From: Bacillus sp. 1NLA3E
GTDB lineage: Bacteria > Bacillota > Bacilli > Bacillales > Cytobacillaceae
Direction of reading: 5' to 3'
NCBI RefSeq assembly: GCF_000242895.2
Contig: NC_021171.1
Span: forward strand, 1,460,001-1,524,000
DNA length: 64,000 bases
Below the pieces are notes generated by a model. It did not search any database. It was not told the origin of the DNA and saw nothing but the letters and a program-made list of their open reading frames with translations. Positions 1 through 8,872 of the stretch are shown here, piece after piece. A program made the translations under genes and the position numbers. Each line of letters starts with the position of its first letter. The first letter of the stretch is position 1.

Positions 1-1
1 C

Positions 2-451
2 TTCAATGCCATCCCACAGATTGATAAGTTCCAGGATAATGGTTATACCTATGAAGAAATGAAAATGATAAATGAAACAAAGAAAATTATGCATATGCAA
101 GATCTACCTGTTGCTGCAACTTGTGTGCGTATTCCAGTTGCAACGGGTCATTCAGAATCTGTCTATTTCGAAATCGACGAAACAGGAGTTCAATCTGCAG
201 ACCTTAAGTCTTTATTAGAAAATGCACCAGGTGTTGTGTTACAGGACGACCCAGAACATCAAGTTTATCCAATGCCTGCGTATTGTGTTGGGAAAAATGA
301 TGTCTTCGTTGGTCGCATCCGTAAAGATTTAGACGTAGAAAACGGGTTCCATATGTGGGTTGTTTCTGACAACCTCCTAAAAGGAGCAGCCTGGAATTCT
401 GTCCAGATTGCTGAGAGTTTAATTAGACTTGGACTAGTAACAGAAAAATAA
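2..451 (+). CDS. asd: Aspartate-semialdehyde dehydrogenase, C-terminal part (partial at window edge)
   Basis: This is the C-terminal ~149 residues of aspartate-semialdehyde dehydrogenase, which reduces aspartyl phosphate to the semialdehyde that feeds lysine/diaminopimelate, threonine and methionine synthesis. The reading frame is open from base 2 with no stop, so the gene starts left of the window; the first internal ATG is not a real start. Recognisable family sequence includes FNAIPQID near the edge, the [12 protein letters not shown] stretch with the substrate-binding region, and a conserved tail. It lies 50 bp upstream of dapG in the same direction, as in B. subtilis where asd, dapG and dapA form an operon. 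The missing N-terminus holds the NADP-binding fold and catalytic cysteine, so those cannot be checked here. Confidence 0.95.
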   Translation, partial: FNAIPQIDKFQDNGYTYEEMKMINETKKIMHMQDLPVAATCVRIPVATGHSESVYFEIDETGVQSADLKSLLENAPGVVLQDDPEHQVYPMPAYCVGKNDVFVGRIRKDLDVENGFHMWVVSDNLLKGAAWNSVQIAESLIRLGLVTEK

Positions 452-453
452 AA

Positions 454-479
454 CAATAGGTGAAACATCACACCTGTTG
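454..479 (+). terminator. Intercistronic hairpin between asd and dapG
   Basis: CAATAGGTG (454-462) pairs with CACCTGTTG (471-479) around an 8-nt loop, followed by ATTTTC rather than a long T run. It may be a weak attenuator or an mRNA-processing/stability hairpin between two genes that normally share a transcript. Confidence 0.35.
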
Positions 480-501
480 ATTTTCTATAGAAGGTGCTTC
501 G

Positions 502-1725
502 ATGAAAATAATCGTTCAAAAATTTGGCGGTACTTCAGTCCGTGATGATGAAAGTCGAAGAAATGCCAAACGCCATATCGAAAAAGCAATTTCTGAAGGA
601 TATAAAGTTGTAGTGGTTGTTTCTGCTATGGGACGTACTGGTGACGCTTATGCTACCGATACACTACTTTCATTAATTGGCGGTAATTCGAGTAAATTGA
701 CCAAACGAGAATTTGATTTACTGTTATCATGTGGGGAAATGATCTCTAGCGTGGTATTTACTAATATGCTAATTGAAAATGGAATAAAAGCAGTCTCGTT
801 AACTGGAGCACAGGCTGGATTTCGGACAAACAGCGATCATACCAATGCGAAAATAATTGAAATGAAATGTGACCGATTATTAAGAGAACTTCAAGATGTG
901 GAGGTTGTGGTTGTTGCTGGTTTTCAAGGGACTGCCAATAACGGCGACATTACTACAATTGGCCGAGGTGGCAGTGATACTTCAGCTTCGGCACTTGGAG
1001 CAGCTTTAAATGCAGAATTTATCGATATATTTACGGATGTGGAAGGGATTATGACTGCTGACCCACGGGTAGCTGAAAATGCTCGTCCATTATCAGTCGT
1101 TACCTATACAGAAGTGTGTAATATGGCCTATCAAGGTGCAAAGGTGATCCATCCCCGTGCTGTTGAAATTGCCATGCAAGCAAAAGTACCGATTCGAATC
1201 CGCTCAACATATAGCGACGGAACAGGAACTTTGGTCACTTCTAGTAATAAAAATAACCATGGTAGCGATCTAAAGGAACGTCCAGTTACTGGAATTGCCC
1301 ATGTTTCAAATGTAACTCAAATTAAGGTGTTAGCCAAAAAAAATCAGTATAACCTACAGGCAGAAGTATTTAAAGCAATGGCAAATGAAAATATCAGTGT
1401 AGATTTTATCAATATATCTCCAAATGGGGTTGTCTACACAGTGACTGACGAAATGGCTGATCGGGCCGTAACGGTTTTATCCGACCTAGGCCACGAGCCA
1501 GCGATTGAGCGCCAATGTGCTAAGGTATCTGTTGTTGGTGCTGGAATGGCTGGGGTACCTGGGGTGACTTCCAAAATTGTTACAGCTCTTTCGGAAAAAG
1601 AAATCCGCATTTTGCAATCAGCTGATAGCCATACAACGATTTGGGTGCTTATCAAACAACAAGATTTGGTCAAGGCAGTAAATGCCTTGCATGATGCGTT
1701 CCAGTTGGAAAAAGAATCTGAATAA
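502..1725 (+). CDS. dapG: Aspartate kinase I (diaminopimelate-sensitive type)
   Basis: Phosphorylates aspartate, the first step toward diaminopimelate, lysine, threonine and methionine. The 407-residue protein has the amino-acid kinase fold: KFGGTSV at residues 7-13 (phosphate and aspartate binding) and the GRGGSDTSA loop near residue 155, followed by two C-terminal ACT domains (about residues 265-400) that bind the feedback effector. Start ATG is preceded by GAAGGTG. Downstream dapA follows after 30 bp, so asd-dapG-dapA are probably cotranscribed. In B. subtilis DapG is the isozyme inhibited by meso-diaminopimelate and serves spore dipicolinate and cell-wall supply; that regulation is inferred here from family and synteny. 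Confidence 0.95.
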   Translation: MKIIVQKFGGTSVRDDESRRNAKRHIEKAISEGYKVVVVVSAMGRTGDAYATDTLLSLIGGNSSKLTKREFDLLLSCGEMISSVVFTNMLIENGIKAVSLTGAQAGFRTNSDHTNAKIIEMKCDRLLRELQDVEVVVVAGFQGTANNGDITTIGRGGSDTSASALGAALNAEFIDIFTDVEGIMTADPRVAENARPLSVVTYTEVCNMAYQGAKVIHPRAVEIAMQAKVPIRIRSTYSDGTGTLVTSSNKNNHGSDLKERPVTGIAHVSNVTQIKVLAKKNQYNLQAEVFKAMANENISVDFINISPNGVVYTVTDEMADRAVTVLSDLGHEPAIERQCAKVSVVGAGMAGVPGVTSKIVTALSEKEIRILQSADSHTTIWVLIKQQDLVKAVNALHDAFQLEKESE

Positions 1726-1755
1726 CCTTTATTTATAAGGTAAAGGAGTGGCAAA

Positions 1756-2622
1756 ATGACTATTTTCGGTCGGGTTTCCACCGCTATGGTGACCCCTTTT
1801 GACAGTAAGGGACATATTGATTTTGTAAAAACAACCCAACTCGTAAATCATTTAATTGGTAGTGGATCAGAATCAATAGTGGTTGCAGGAACGACAGGTG
1901 AATCACCAACTCTTTCCAAAGAAGAAAAGGTGGCTCTTTTTCAACATGTTGTTCAGGTTGTTGATAAGCGGGTACCGGTAATTGCAGGAACAGGTAGTTA
2001 TAATACTTATGAATCAATTGAATTAACGAAGAAGGCAGAGCAAGTTGGTGTGGACGCTGTCATGTTGGTTGGTCCATATTACAACAAACCAAACCAAGAA
2101 GGAATGTATCAGCACTTTAAGACTATTGCTGAAAATACCACTCTTCCTGTTATGATCTATAATATTCCTGGACGTACGGCTGTAAATATTCAGCCTGAAA
2201 CGATTATTCGGCTATCGGCGGTTCCTAATATTGTTGCGGTAAAAGAGGCAAGTGGTGATTTGAACGCGATGACAAAAATAATTGCTAGAACAGATGATGA
2301 TTTTGCACTGTACAGTGGCGATGATAGCTTAACACTCCCCGTTTTAGCAATAGGTGGTAACGGAGTCATTTCGGTTGCGGCACATGTCATTGGTAATGAG
2401 ATACAGGAAATGGTTCAATCATTCTTAAACGGTGATAGACAGCATGCAGCCAAGCTACATCAGCAATTGTTACCGATTATGCAAGGGCTTTTTGCTGCAC
2501 CAAATCCAGTGCCTGTCAAAACAGCCTTACAATTAAAAGGGCTTGATGTTGGATCGGTAAGACTCCCACTTGTTCCATTGACAGAACAAGAACGAGTAAC
2601 CTTAGCGAAATTAATCCTATAA
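1756..2622 (+). CDS. dapA: 4-hydroxy-tetrahydrodipicolinate synthase
   Basis: Condenses pyruvate with aspartate semialdehyde to give 4-hydroxy-tetrahydrodipicolinate, the committed step to diaminopimelate, lysine and dipicolinate. At 288 residues it has normal length. It carries the GTTGESPTLS substrate loop near residue 46, the YNIPGRT motif with the proton-relay tyrosine, and the Schiff-base lysine in VKEASGD. The start ATG has a strong AAAGGAG site. It is the last gene of the asd-dapG-dapA group and is followed by a strong terminator. No lysine riboswitch is visible within the window for this group. Confidence 0.96.
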   Translation: MTIFGRVSTAMVTPFDSKGHIDFVKTTQLVNHLIGSGSESIVVAGTTGESPTLSKEEKVALFQHVVQVVDKRVPVIAGTGSYNTYESIELTKKAEQVGVDAVMLVGPYYNKPNQEGMYQHFKTIAENTTLPVMIYNIPGRTAVNIQPETIIRLSAVPNIVAVKEASGDLNAMTKIIARTDDDFALYSGDDSLTLPVLAIGGNGVISVAAHVIGNEIQEMVQSFLNGDRQHAAKLHQQLLPIMQGLFAAPNPVPVKTALQLKGLDVGSVRLPLVPLTEQERVTLAKLIL

Positions 2623-2630
2623 AATTTCTC

Positions 2631-2665
2631 AAAAAGGCTGTCGAGAGTTCTCGACAGCCTTTTAT
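2631..2665 (+). terminator. Rho-independent terminator after dapA
   Basis: A long near-perfect palindrome with the arm AAGGCTGTCGAGA and its complement, followed by TTTTATTTT, lies directly after the dapA stop. It closes the dap operon. Confidence 0.85.
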
Positions 2666-2749
2666 TTTAAGTGGAAACTTAGTGATTTACCGCGTTAATT
2701 TGTTGGGTGTTATTAATTATTATAAATAAATAGGCTGTTCAATCGGTCT

Positions 2750-2881
2750 GTTGATTTCCGTTCCAGGCGCTTCGCGCACCTTAGGGGCGGGCGGTGAGCC
2801 TCCTCAGCGCTAAAGCGCCTGCGGGGTCTCACCTATCCCGCTGCTCCCGCAGGAGTCTTCGCGCCTTCCACTCCAATCAAC
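2750..2881 (+). repeat. Dispersed ~130-bp palindromic GC-rich element, copy 1
   Basis: The ends are GTTGATT and AATCAAC. Inside them lie pyrimidine-rich 9-nt segments (TCCGTTCCA and TTCCACTCC), then the pairing arms GGCGC/GCGCC, then GGTGAG/CTCACC and a central AGCGCT-AA-AGCGCC hairpin. The element is much more GC-rich than its surroundings. Related copies occur at 14635-14759 (inverted), 30426-30556 and 53348-53469. It has no coding capacity or transposase, so it resembles a MITE/REP-type element. Confidence 0.85.
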
Positions 2882-2950
2882 CGGCCATTTGGCAGGCTAC
2901 AAATAATATTAAAAATTGCCGAGAAAAAAACTCTTTCTCGACAATCTGAG

Positions 2951-2971
2951 GCTGACATTGTCAGCTTTTTT
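2951..2971 (+). terminator. Hairpin with T-run upstream of rnjB promoter
   Basis: GCTGAC-ATT-GTCAGC is followed by TTTTTT. It is a second terminator downstream of dapA and repeat copy 1, and insulates rnjB from upstream transcription. Confidence 0.6.
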
Positions 2972-3057
2972 CATTGTAATATCCATTTTTAATAAAGATG
3001 TCCTGTTCACAAACTGCTAAATCACTGTTCTACAGCGTTCTCCAAATGACATAAAGG

Positions 3058-3087
3058 TTGTAAAGGCTTTCTTAATTCAAGTATAAT
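3058..3087 (+). promoter_or_regulatory. Sigma-A promoter for rnjB
   Basis: TTGTAA (3058-3063), 18-bp spacer, TATAAT (3082-3087), about 50 bp before the rnjB start codon. Confidence 0.6.
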
Positions 3088-3135
3088 AAAATTAACTGAT
3101 CTCGGTCGGCTTTGTGATAATAGGAGGAAACGCAC

Positions 3136-4824
3136 TTGAGTAAACGAAAAAACGAAACCATAAAACTCATTGCTCTCGGTGGAGTAGGAGAACTTGGGAA
3201 AAATATGTATTTAGTGGAAATAGACGAGGATATCTTTATCGTTGACGCAGGGTTAATGTTCCCTGAGAATGAAATGTTAGGGATTGATATTGTCATTCCA
3301 GAAATTACATATTTACAAGCAAATAAAGAAAGAATCAAAGCAGTATTACTAACTCATGGTCACGAAGACCATATAGGAGCCTTATCCTATGTACTAAAAA
3401 GTATCGACGTCCCCGTTTATGGGACAAGGTTAACGGTTGCATTAGCTGAAGCTAAGCTAAAGGAACAAGAGTTTGAAGGTACTGCGGATTTCCGTGAAAT
3501 TAATTCCAATACAGTCCTTTCATTTGATACAACGGAAATATCTTTTTTCAAAACAAATCATAGCATTCCGGATTCTGTTGGAATATGTTTCCAAACCTCA
3601 CAGGGTTCAATAGTTCATACTGGTGATTTTAAATTTGATCAAGCAGCACCTGATCTATATAAACCAGAAATAGGAAAAATGGCCACAATTGGTGATGCAG
3701 GTGTGTTGTGCCTCATGTCTGATAGTATGGAAGCAGAAAAGCCAGGGTATACCACATCTGAAGCCATCGTTGTCAACCAAATGAACGATGTTTTTTACAA
3801 TGCACATGGCCGGATAATTGCGGCTTGCTTTGCCTCTGACTTAAATCGGATTCAACATGTATTTGATGCAGCTTCAATGACAAAACGAAAAGTGGCCGTT
3901 GTGGGTAAAAGTCTTCAACGCGTGTTTGATATTGCTTTAAGACTTGGTTATGTACAGGTCGATGACGATATTATTATTCCACTTTCAGATGTGAAAAAAT
4001 ACAGTGATGAGCAAATTGTTGTTTTAACAACAGGTGACCAAGGCGAACCATTAGAGGCCTTGCAAAAAATGGCGAAGCAAGCACATAAACATGTTAACAT
4101 TCAATCAGGCGATACCGTTATATTTGCAGCATCCCCTTTGCGTGGCAGCGAGTTACTTTTATCTAAAACTGTAGATATGTTATACCGCGCTGGAGCAAAT
4201 GTTATTTCTGGAAGGCAAACAGTAAAAGTTTCAAGTCATGGTAGTCAGGAAGAATTAAAGCTAATGATTAATTTGATGAAGCCAAAATTCTTCATTCCTG
4301 TTCATGGTGAGTTTAAAATGTTAAAGGCCCATGCCAAGGTGGCTAAAACATGTGGCATTCCTGATGATCGAATATATATCGCTGAAAAAGGCGAAGTAAT
4401 TGAAATCAAGGATGGTAAATTGCAAGCAGGAGCAAGAGTCCCAGCCGGAAATGTCTTAATTGATGGAATTGGGGTAGGCGATGTTGGAAATATTGTTTTA
4501 AGAGACCGCCGTTTACTTTCCCAGGATGGTATCTTAATTGTTGTAGTGACATTAAATAAAAGCGAAAAGAAAATTGCTGCAGGTCCTGAAATCATTTCAC
4601 GAGGTTTTGTTTATGTTCGTGAATCTGAAAAGCTGATGGAGGAGTCCACGGCAAAGGTTCGCGATATTGTTGAAAAAAGTATATCCCGGGATGCATTTGA
4701 TTGGACCACCCTAAAGCAAGAAATGAGAGATCAGCTTAACCAATTTTTGTATGAAAAAACAAAAAGGCGGCCAATGATCTTACCAATCATCATGGAAGTA
4801 AAAACTAAAAATATAAGTATGTAA
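3136..4824 (+). CDS. rnjB: Ribonuclease J2 (metallo-beta-lactamase/beta-CASP RNase)
   Basis: Component of the RNase J1/J2 complex that degrades and matures mRNA in the cytoplasm by 5'-exo and endonucleolytic cleavage. The 562-residue protein has the metallo-beta-lactamase motif HGHEDH at residues 74-79 (H74, H76, D78, H79 ligands), the GDFKFD ligand motif, the beta-CASP domain, and the C-terminal small domain. The start is TTG, eight bases after TAGGAGGAA. It is assigned to J2 rather than J1 by its position between dapA and tepA, as in B. subtilis; the zinc-ligand set visible here is intact. It has its own promoter. Confidence 0.92.
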   Translation: MSKRKNETIKLIALGGVGELGKNMYLVEIDEDIFIVDAGLMFPENEMLGIDIVIPEITYLQANKERIKAVLLTHGHEDHIGALSYVLKSIDVPVYGTRLTVALAEAKLKEQEFEGTADFREINSNTVLSFDTTEISFFKTNHSIPDSVGICFQTSQGSIVHTGDFKFDQAAPDLYKPEIGKMATIGDAGVLCLMSDSMEAEKPGYTTSEAIVVNQMNDVFYNAHGRIIAACFASDLNRIQHVFDAASMTKRKVAVVGKSLQRVFDIALRLGYVQVDDDIIIPLSDVKKYSDEQIVVLTTGDQGEPLEALQKMAKQAHKHVNIQSGDTVIFAASPLRGSELLLSKTVDMLYRAGANVISGRQTVKVSSHGSQEELKLMINLMKPKFFIPVHGEFKMLKAHAKVAKTCGIPDDRIYIAEKGEVIEIKDGKLQAGARVPAGNVLIDGIGVGDVGNIVLRDRRLLSQDGILIVVVTLNKSEKKIAAGPEIISRGFVYVRESEKLMEESTAKVRDIVEKSISRDAFDWTTLKQEMRDQLNQFLYEKTKRRPMILPIIMEVKTKNISM

Positions 4825-4871
4825 ATACTTGTGCCTGACACCTAACGCAGTAATACGTTAAAGCGCAAGCA

Positions 4872-4930
4872 GGTGCCTGACCCCCAGTACGTTAACACGT
4901 TAACGTACCGGGGGTCAGGCACCATTTTTT
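4872..4930 (+). terminator. Very long hairpin terminator between rnjB and tepA
   Basis: GGTGCCTGACCCCC plus nine further pairs (GTACGTTAA) form a ~24-bp stem with one internal mismatch, a CACG loop, the complementary arm, and then ATTTTTT. A related half-site, GTGCCTGACACC, stands 40 bp upstream at 4831-4842. The GC-rich outer arm and AT-rich inner arm make this more elaborate than an ordinary terminator. It should stop rnjB transcription, leaving tepA to need another promoter or readthrough. Confidence 0.75.
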
Positions 4931-4995
4931 CATTCTGCATGAAAAATTTTTCCTTGTTCATACTAACACTATTATGTTTGAAGGGAGAAATCAGG

Positions 4996-5748
4996 ATGGA
5001 TCATAACTTTAAACAATCAGATGAGGGTGTACAGGAAGATCAGGATCAACAAAAAGATGAGAAAACCTCTGGCCTATTAGAAAAAATACAGCAACTCGGA
5101 GCAACCAACGTACCACAATTATCGGTAGACTCAACGATACATTGTCTTACCATTATTGGCCAAATTGAAGGGCATATCCAGCTGCCGCCCCAAAACAAGA
5201 CGACCAAATATGAGCATCTCATCCCGCAAATAGTAGCGATTGAACAAAACCCAAAAATCGAGGGATTACTTGTAATCTTGAATACAGTTGGTGGTGATGT
5301 AGAGGCCGGACTGGCCATCTCCGAAATGCTAGCTTCCTTATCAAAGCCAACAGTTTCAATTGTGCTAGGTGGAGGTCATTCAATTGGCGTTCCAATCGCT
5401 GTTTCCTGTGATTATTCCTTTATCGCTGAAACGGCAACCATGACCATTCACCCTATTCGATTAACAGGAATGGTGATTGGCGTCCCTGCAACATTTGAAT
5501 ACCTAGATAAAATGCAAGAACGTGTGGTGAGTTTCGTTAAGAAACATTCGAAAATACCTGAGGAAACCTTTAAGGATTTAATGTTTGCAAAGGGAAATCT
5601 AACGAGGGATATCGGAACCAACGTAATTGGATCAGATGCAGTCAAATATGGTTTAATCGATGGTGTCGGTGGAATTGGTCTAGCAATGCAAAAGCTGAAC
5701 GAATTAATTGAATTAAAAAAACAGGGGAATGAAGGGATTATCCAATGA
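4996..5748 (+). CDS. tepA: ClpP-class serine protease TepA (YmfB)
   Basis: A ClpP-fold protease, called translocation-enhancing protein in B. subtilis. The 250-residue sequence has a polar, acidic/Gln-rich N-terminus (residues 1-35) and then a crotonase/ClpP-like fold with [10 protein letters not shown] near residue 96, nucleophile S129 in GGGHSIG, and H152 in TMTIHPI. I chose the ATG preceded by AAGGGAG; a longer frame opening inside the upstream hairpin has no ribosome site. The stop overlaps the start of ylzJ (ATGA). The function in protein export is known only from the family. Confidence 0.9.
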   Translation: MDHNFKQSDEGVQEDQDQQKDEKTSGLLEKIQQLGATNVPQLSVDSTIHCLTIIGQIEGHIQLPPQNKTTKYEHLIPQIVAIEQNPKIEGLLVILNTVGGDVEAGLAISEMLASLSKPTVSIVLGGGHSIGVPIAVSCDYSFIAETATMTIHPIRLTGMVIGVPATFEYLDKMQERVVSFVKKHSKIPEETFKDLMFAKGNLTRDIGTNVIGSDAVKYGLIDGVGGIGLAMQKLNELIELKKQGNEGIIQ

Positions 5749-5954
5749 TTTTATATACGATGATGCCACATGAGTTAATTTTTCCTGTTCAGGAACAGGA
5801 TTACGAACAAACTGAGTTGGTCTCTTATCAGGGTGTCCCGTTACTAGTTGAGAAAACAGAGGACCGTGGTTATCGAGTCATTCGGGTGGTAAGTACCGAT
5901 CCCCAACATTATTTAAATGATCAATTCTGCCCCGGAACAAAAATTTCATTTTGA
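5745..5954 (+). CDS. ylzJ: YlzJ-like protein
   Basis: A 69-residue protein of the YlzJ family, found between tepA and spoIIIE in many Bacillus genomes. Its start overlaps the tepA stop by four bases, so the two are translationally coupled. The sequence begins [15 protein letters not shown] and contains a [11 protein letters not shown] stretch; no known catalytic motif is visible. Function unknown. Confidence 0.8.
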   Translation: MILYTMMPHELIFPVQEQDYEQTELVSYQGVPLLVEKTEDRGYRVIRVVSTDPQHYLNDQFCPGTKISF

Positions 5955-5987
5955 ATCACCTATGCTACAACAGAGTAGGCAAGCATA

Positions 5988-5996
5988 TGGTATAAT
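5988..5996 (+). promoter_or_regulatory. Extended -10 promoter upstream of spoIIIE
   Basis: TGGTATAAT matches the extended -10 form (TGn-TATAAT). No good -35 is present at 17 bp. Transcription would begin near 6003, just before a hairpin terminator, and then run into spoIIIE. Confidence 0.5.
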
Positions 5997-6013
5997 AAGG
6001 TTTAACATGAAAG

Positions 6014-6042
6014 AGCAGCCGTCACAAGGGCTGCTTTATTTT
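6014..6042 (+). terminator. Terminator/attenuator hairpin in front of spoIIIE
   Basis: AGCAGCC and GGCTGCT pair around GTCACAAG, followed by TTTATTTTT. It ends the tepA-ylzJ transcript and, because it lies just downstream of the TGGTATAAT promoter, would also attenuate transcripts from that promoter. Confidence 0.7.
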
Positions 6043-6100
6043 TCATACCAAGGAAATCCATACATAATAGCAGAACAAATAAAAATCATCAGGTGATAAA

Positions 6101-8458
6101 ATGGTCAAGAAAAAAAGAAGATCTACTAGAAGGAAAGCAAATTTAAAAAATACATTGAAATATGAAGTAATTGGACTTATTTTGATTGCTCTATCAGTAA
6201 TTGCCCTCGCCAATTTAGGAGCTGCCGGTAAAGCTATTGTCCTATTTTTTCGGTTTTTTATGGGTGAGTGGTATATCCTCAGCCTGATCTTCCTAATTAT
6301 ACTGAGTATTTATCTCATGTGGAAGCGAGTATGGCCCAACTTCTTTCATTCAAAAATGATTGGAGTCTACCTTATTACAGGATCACTATTACTCTTAAGC
6401 CATATTACATTATTCGAACTTCTTTCAAATGGTGGAAATTTTAAAGATCCAAGTGTCATAAAAAACACATGGGAGTTATACAAGCTTGAGGTAAGTGGAA
6501 AAACGAGTACTACCGATCTTGGTGGAGGTATGATTGGCGCCATTCTTTTTGCCCTATTCAACTTCCTTTTTGCAGAAGCGGGTACAAAGATTGTGGCCTT
6601 TGTGTTAATTATCATTGGGATTACACTAATAACAGGGAAACCGCTTGGAGCAGCACTTGGGAAAATGTTTGCAAAAATATGGACGTTTATAAAGGGACAA
6701 TGGGGAGCCTTCCTTGGTGATATGAAAGACTGGGGCGAAACTCGAAAGCAAAAACAAGCAATGAAACAGCAAAAACGAGAAGAAGAAAGAATTGCCAAGG
6801 AACAGGAACGGGCCAACGAGGATGTGGTGGTTCCGATTTCACCGTTACCTATCAATGAAATAGAGCCACTCCCGACACCGGAACCGATCATTTCTAGCTT
6901 TGCAGAACGGGCTTATCCGATTACAGAGGATAGTAAACAGTCTAAAAAAGGTTTAGCAAAGGCAAAAGAGCCCGAAGAAAGTGAAGAATCAGTTCCTCCA
7001 ATCACCTTTACAGAGGTTGAAAATGCATCATATGAGCTACCGCCAATTACACTATTGAGTTTTCCGCGTCAAACGGATCAAAGTGGTGAATACGAATTAA
7101 TCCATGCTAATGCTGCTAAATTGGAACGAACCTTTCAAAGTTTTGGCGTTAAAGCACGTGTCACACAGGTACATCTTGGACCAGCTGTCACAAAATATGA
7201 AGTTCATCCAGATGTAGGTGTTAAGGTTAGTAAGATAGTTAGCCTTAGTGATGATATAGCTTTAGCTTTGGCGGCAAAGGGTATCCGAATTGAAGCACCT
7301 ATTCCTGGGAAATCAGCAATAGGAATAGAGGTACCTAACTCTGAAGTAGCGATCGTTTCGCTTAGAGAGGTATTAGAATCTAAGCAAAATGGGAAACCCG
7401 ATGCACCATTGTTAATTGGTCTTGGTCGAGATATTACCGGTGAGGCAGTAATGGCAGAATTAAATAAAATGCCTCATCTTCTTGTTGCTGGTGCGACGGG
7501 CAGCGGAAAAAGCGTATGTATAAATGGAATTATTACGAGTATCTTAATGCGTGCAAAACCGCATGAAGTCAAAATGATGATGATCGATCCAAAAATGGTT
7601 GAATTAAATGTTTATAACGGGATTCCACACTTGTTAGCACCCGTTGTAACAGATGCAAAAAAAGCATCGCAGGCTCTCAAAAAAGTAGTTAGTGAAATGG
7701 AACGTCGTTATGAATTATTCTCCCATACAGGGACTAGAAATATTGAAGGATACAACGATCATGTCAAAAGATCGAATGCAGAAGAAGAGGCAAAACAACC
7801 GCTATTACCATTTATTGTGGTCATTGTTGATGAGCTTGCTGATTTAATGATGGTTGCCTCATCAGATGTAGAGGATTCCATTACACGACTTGCACAAATG
7901 GCACGGGCAGCAGGTATCCACCTGATTATTGCCACTCAGCGTCCGTCTGTGGATGTTATTACAGGGGTCATTAAGGCAAATATTCCTTCTCGGATTGCTT
8001 TTGCTGTATCTTCAAGTACGGATTCTCGGACGATTCTAGACATGGGGGGCGCTGAAAAACTTCTTGGCAGAGGGGATATGTTGTACTTGCCAGTTGGTGC
8101 ATCAAAACCTGTTCGAGTCCAAGGGGCTTTCCTATCAGACGATGAAGTCGAGGAAATCGTAGATTTTGTCATAACTCAACAAAAAGCGCAATATCAAGAA
8201 GAAATGATTCCTGATGAAAATCCATCTAATTACTCTAAAGTTGAGGATGATTTGTATGAAGAAGCTGTAGATCTCATCATTGAAATGCAGACAGCTTCAG
8301 TTTCGATGCTACAACGAAGATTTAGAATTGGTTATACCAGAGCAGCTAGATTGATTGACGAAATGGAATTAAGAGGGGTCGTCGGTGCTTATGAAGGAAG
8401 TAAGCCACGAACAGTTCTTATTGGGAAAATAAACGAAGAAACTACAAGAGATGCTTAA
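6101..8458 (+). CDS. spoIIIE: DNA translocase SpoIIIE (FtsK family)
   Basis: Membrane-anchored ATP-driven pump that moves the chromosome into the forespore and clears trapped DNA from division septa. The 785-residue protein has a basic N-terminus ([10 protein letters not shown]), about four membrane helices within residues 20-190, a charged linker (about 205-320), and the FtsK motor domain with Walker A GATGSGKS near residue 467 and Walker [13 protein letters not shown]-terminal winged-helix gamma domain (about 715-780) reads oriented DNA sites. The membrane helices distinguish it from soluble SftA. The gene follows an AGGTGAT ribosome site and is closed by a hairpin. Confidence 0.95.
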   Translation: MVKKKRRSTRRKANLKNTLKYEVIGLILIALSVIALANLGAAGKAIVLFFRFFMGEWYILSLIFLIILSIYLMWKRVWPNFFHSKMIGVYLITGSLLLLSHITLFELLSNGGNFKDPSVIKNTWELYKLEVSGKTSTTDLGGGMIGAILFALFNFLFAEAGTKIVAFVLIIIGITLITGKPLGAALGKMFAKIWTFIKGQWGAFLGDMKDWGETRKQKQAMKQQKREEERIAKEQERANEDVVVPISPLPINEIEPLPTPEPIISSFAERAYPITEDSKQSKKGLAKAKEPEESEESVPPITFTEVENASYELPPITLLSFPRQTDQSGEYELIHANAAKLERTFQSFGVKARVTQVHLGPAVTKYEVHPDVGVKVSKIVSLSDDIALALAAKGIRIEAPIPGKSAIGIEVPNSEVAIVSLREVLESKQNGKPDAPLLIGLGRDITGEAVMAELNKMPHLLVAGATGSGKSVCINGIITSILMRAKPHEVKMMMIDPKMVELNVYNGIPHLLAPVVTDAKKASQALKKVVSEMERRYELFSHTGTRNIEGYNDHVKRSNAEEEAKQPLLPFIVVIVDELADLMMVASSDVEDSITRLAQMARAAGIHLIIATQRPSVDVITGVIKANIPSRIAFAVSSSTDSRTILDMGGAEKLLGRGDMLYLPVGASKPVRVQGAFLSDDEVEEIVDFVITQQKAQYQEEMIPDENPSNYSKVEDDLYEEAVDLIIEMQTASVSMLQRRFRIGYTRAARLIDEMELRGVVGAYEGSKPRTVLIGKINEETTRDA

Positions 8459-8475
8459 ACTAGTATAAAAACAAA

Positions 8476-8515
8476 GAAGCTTGTTTCGTGAGATTTTTCA
8501 GGGGGCAAGCTTTTA
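8476..8515 (+). terminator. Terminator after spoIIIE
   Basis: AAGCTTG pairs with CAAGCTT, extended by G-T pairs, with a long loop and a TTTTATT tail. Confidence 0.5.
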
Positions 8516-8822
8516 TTATCCTGTTGGCTGGACTCCCACTTTTTGGGGTTAAAATGTGTCATACTATTAAGAGCGTTTACATTTATTTTCATTTTCGAAG
8601 TATCTAATGTTTTCAACATAAATAATAATGTTATTTATTCTACTTTTTTTATTTGCGTAATATAGGAAATATAAGCGAAATTCGAAAGAAAATGACTGAT
8701 TTTGTCAAGCTTAAAACAGGGCTAATACTAAAGTTTTTGTCTTTTTTTTCAAAAAATGAATAGGCTATTTATTTATACCAGAAAAGTGTGTTATAGTATT
8801 TTCGATTAGTAGGAATGATTGA

Positions 8823-8840
8823 ACATCAGATGTCTGATGT
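8823..8840 (+). promoter_or_regulatory. Perfect 8-bp inverted repeat, candidate GntR autoregulatory operator
   Basis: ACATCAGA-TG-TCTGATGT is an exact palindrome lying about 20 bp after the predicted start of transcription (TATAGT at 8792-8797) and 33 bp before the GntR regulator's start codon. GntR/FadR-type proteins commonly bind short palindromes of this kind in their own promoters. Binding here is inferred. Confidence 0.55.
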
Positions 8841-8872
8841 CTGAAAGAAAAATGGTTGGAGGCGCCTGCAAA

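Larger units (their letters stand above)
2623..3135. other. Intergenic region dapA-rnjB
   Basis: This 513-bp gap holds the dapA terminator, dispersed palindromic repeat copy 1, a second hairpin terminator (GCTGAC-ATT-GTCAGC then T run) and the rnjB promoter. I see no coding sequence in it. Confidence 0.7.
8459..8872. other. Intergenic region spoIIIE-ymfC
   Basis: This 414-bp AT-rich gap contains the spoIIIE terminator, a probable TATAGT -10 at 8792-8797 and the ymfC operator palindrome. Nothing coding was seen. Confidence 0.6.

Noticed and set aside
1-502. Lysine riboswitch controlling the dap genes
   Set aside because: No lysine aptamer-like structure is visible in the short asd-dapG gap; any leader would lie upstream of asd, outside the window.
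2820-2870. Minus-strand short open frames across the dispersed repeats
   Set aside because: The elements are palindromic and variable between copies, without start/ribosome sites or conserved peptides.
4873-4995. N-terminal extension of TepA by 41 residues
   Set aside because: It would start at GTG inside the long terminator hairpin without a ribosome site; the ATG at 4996 follows AAGGGAG.
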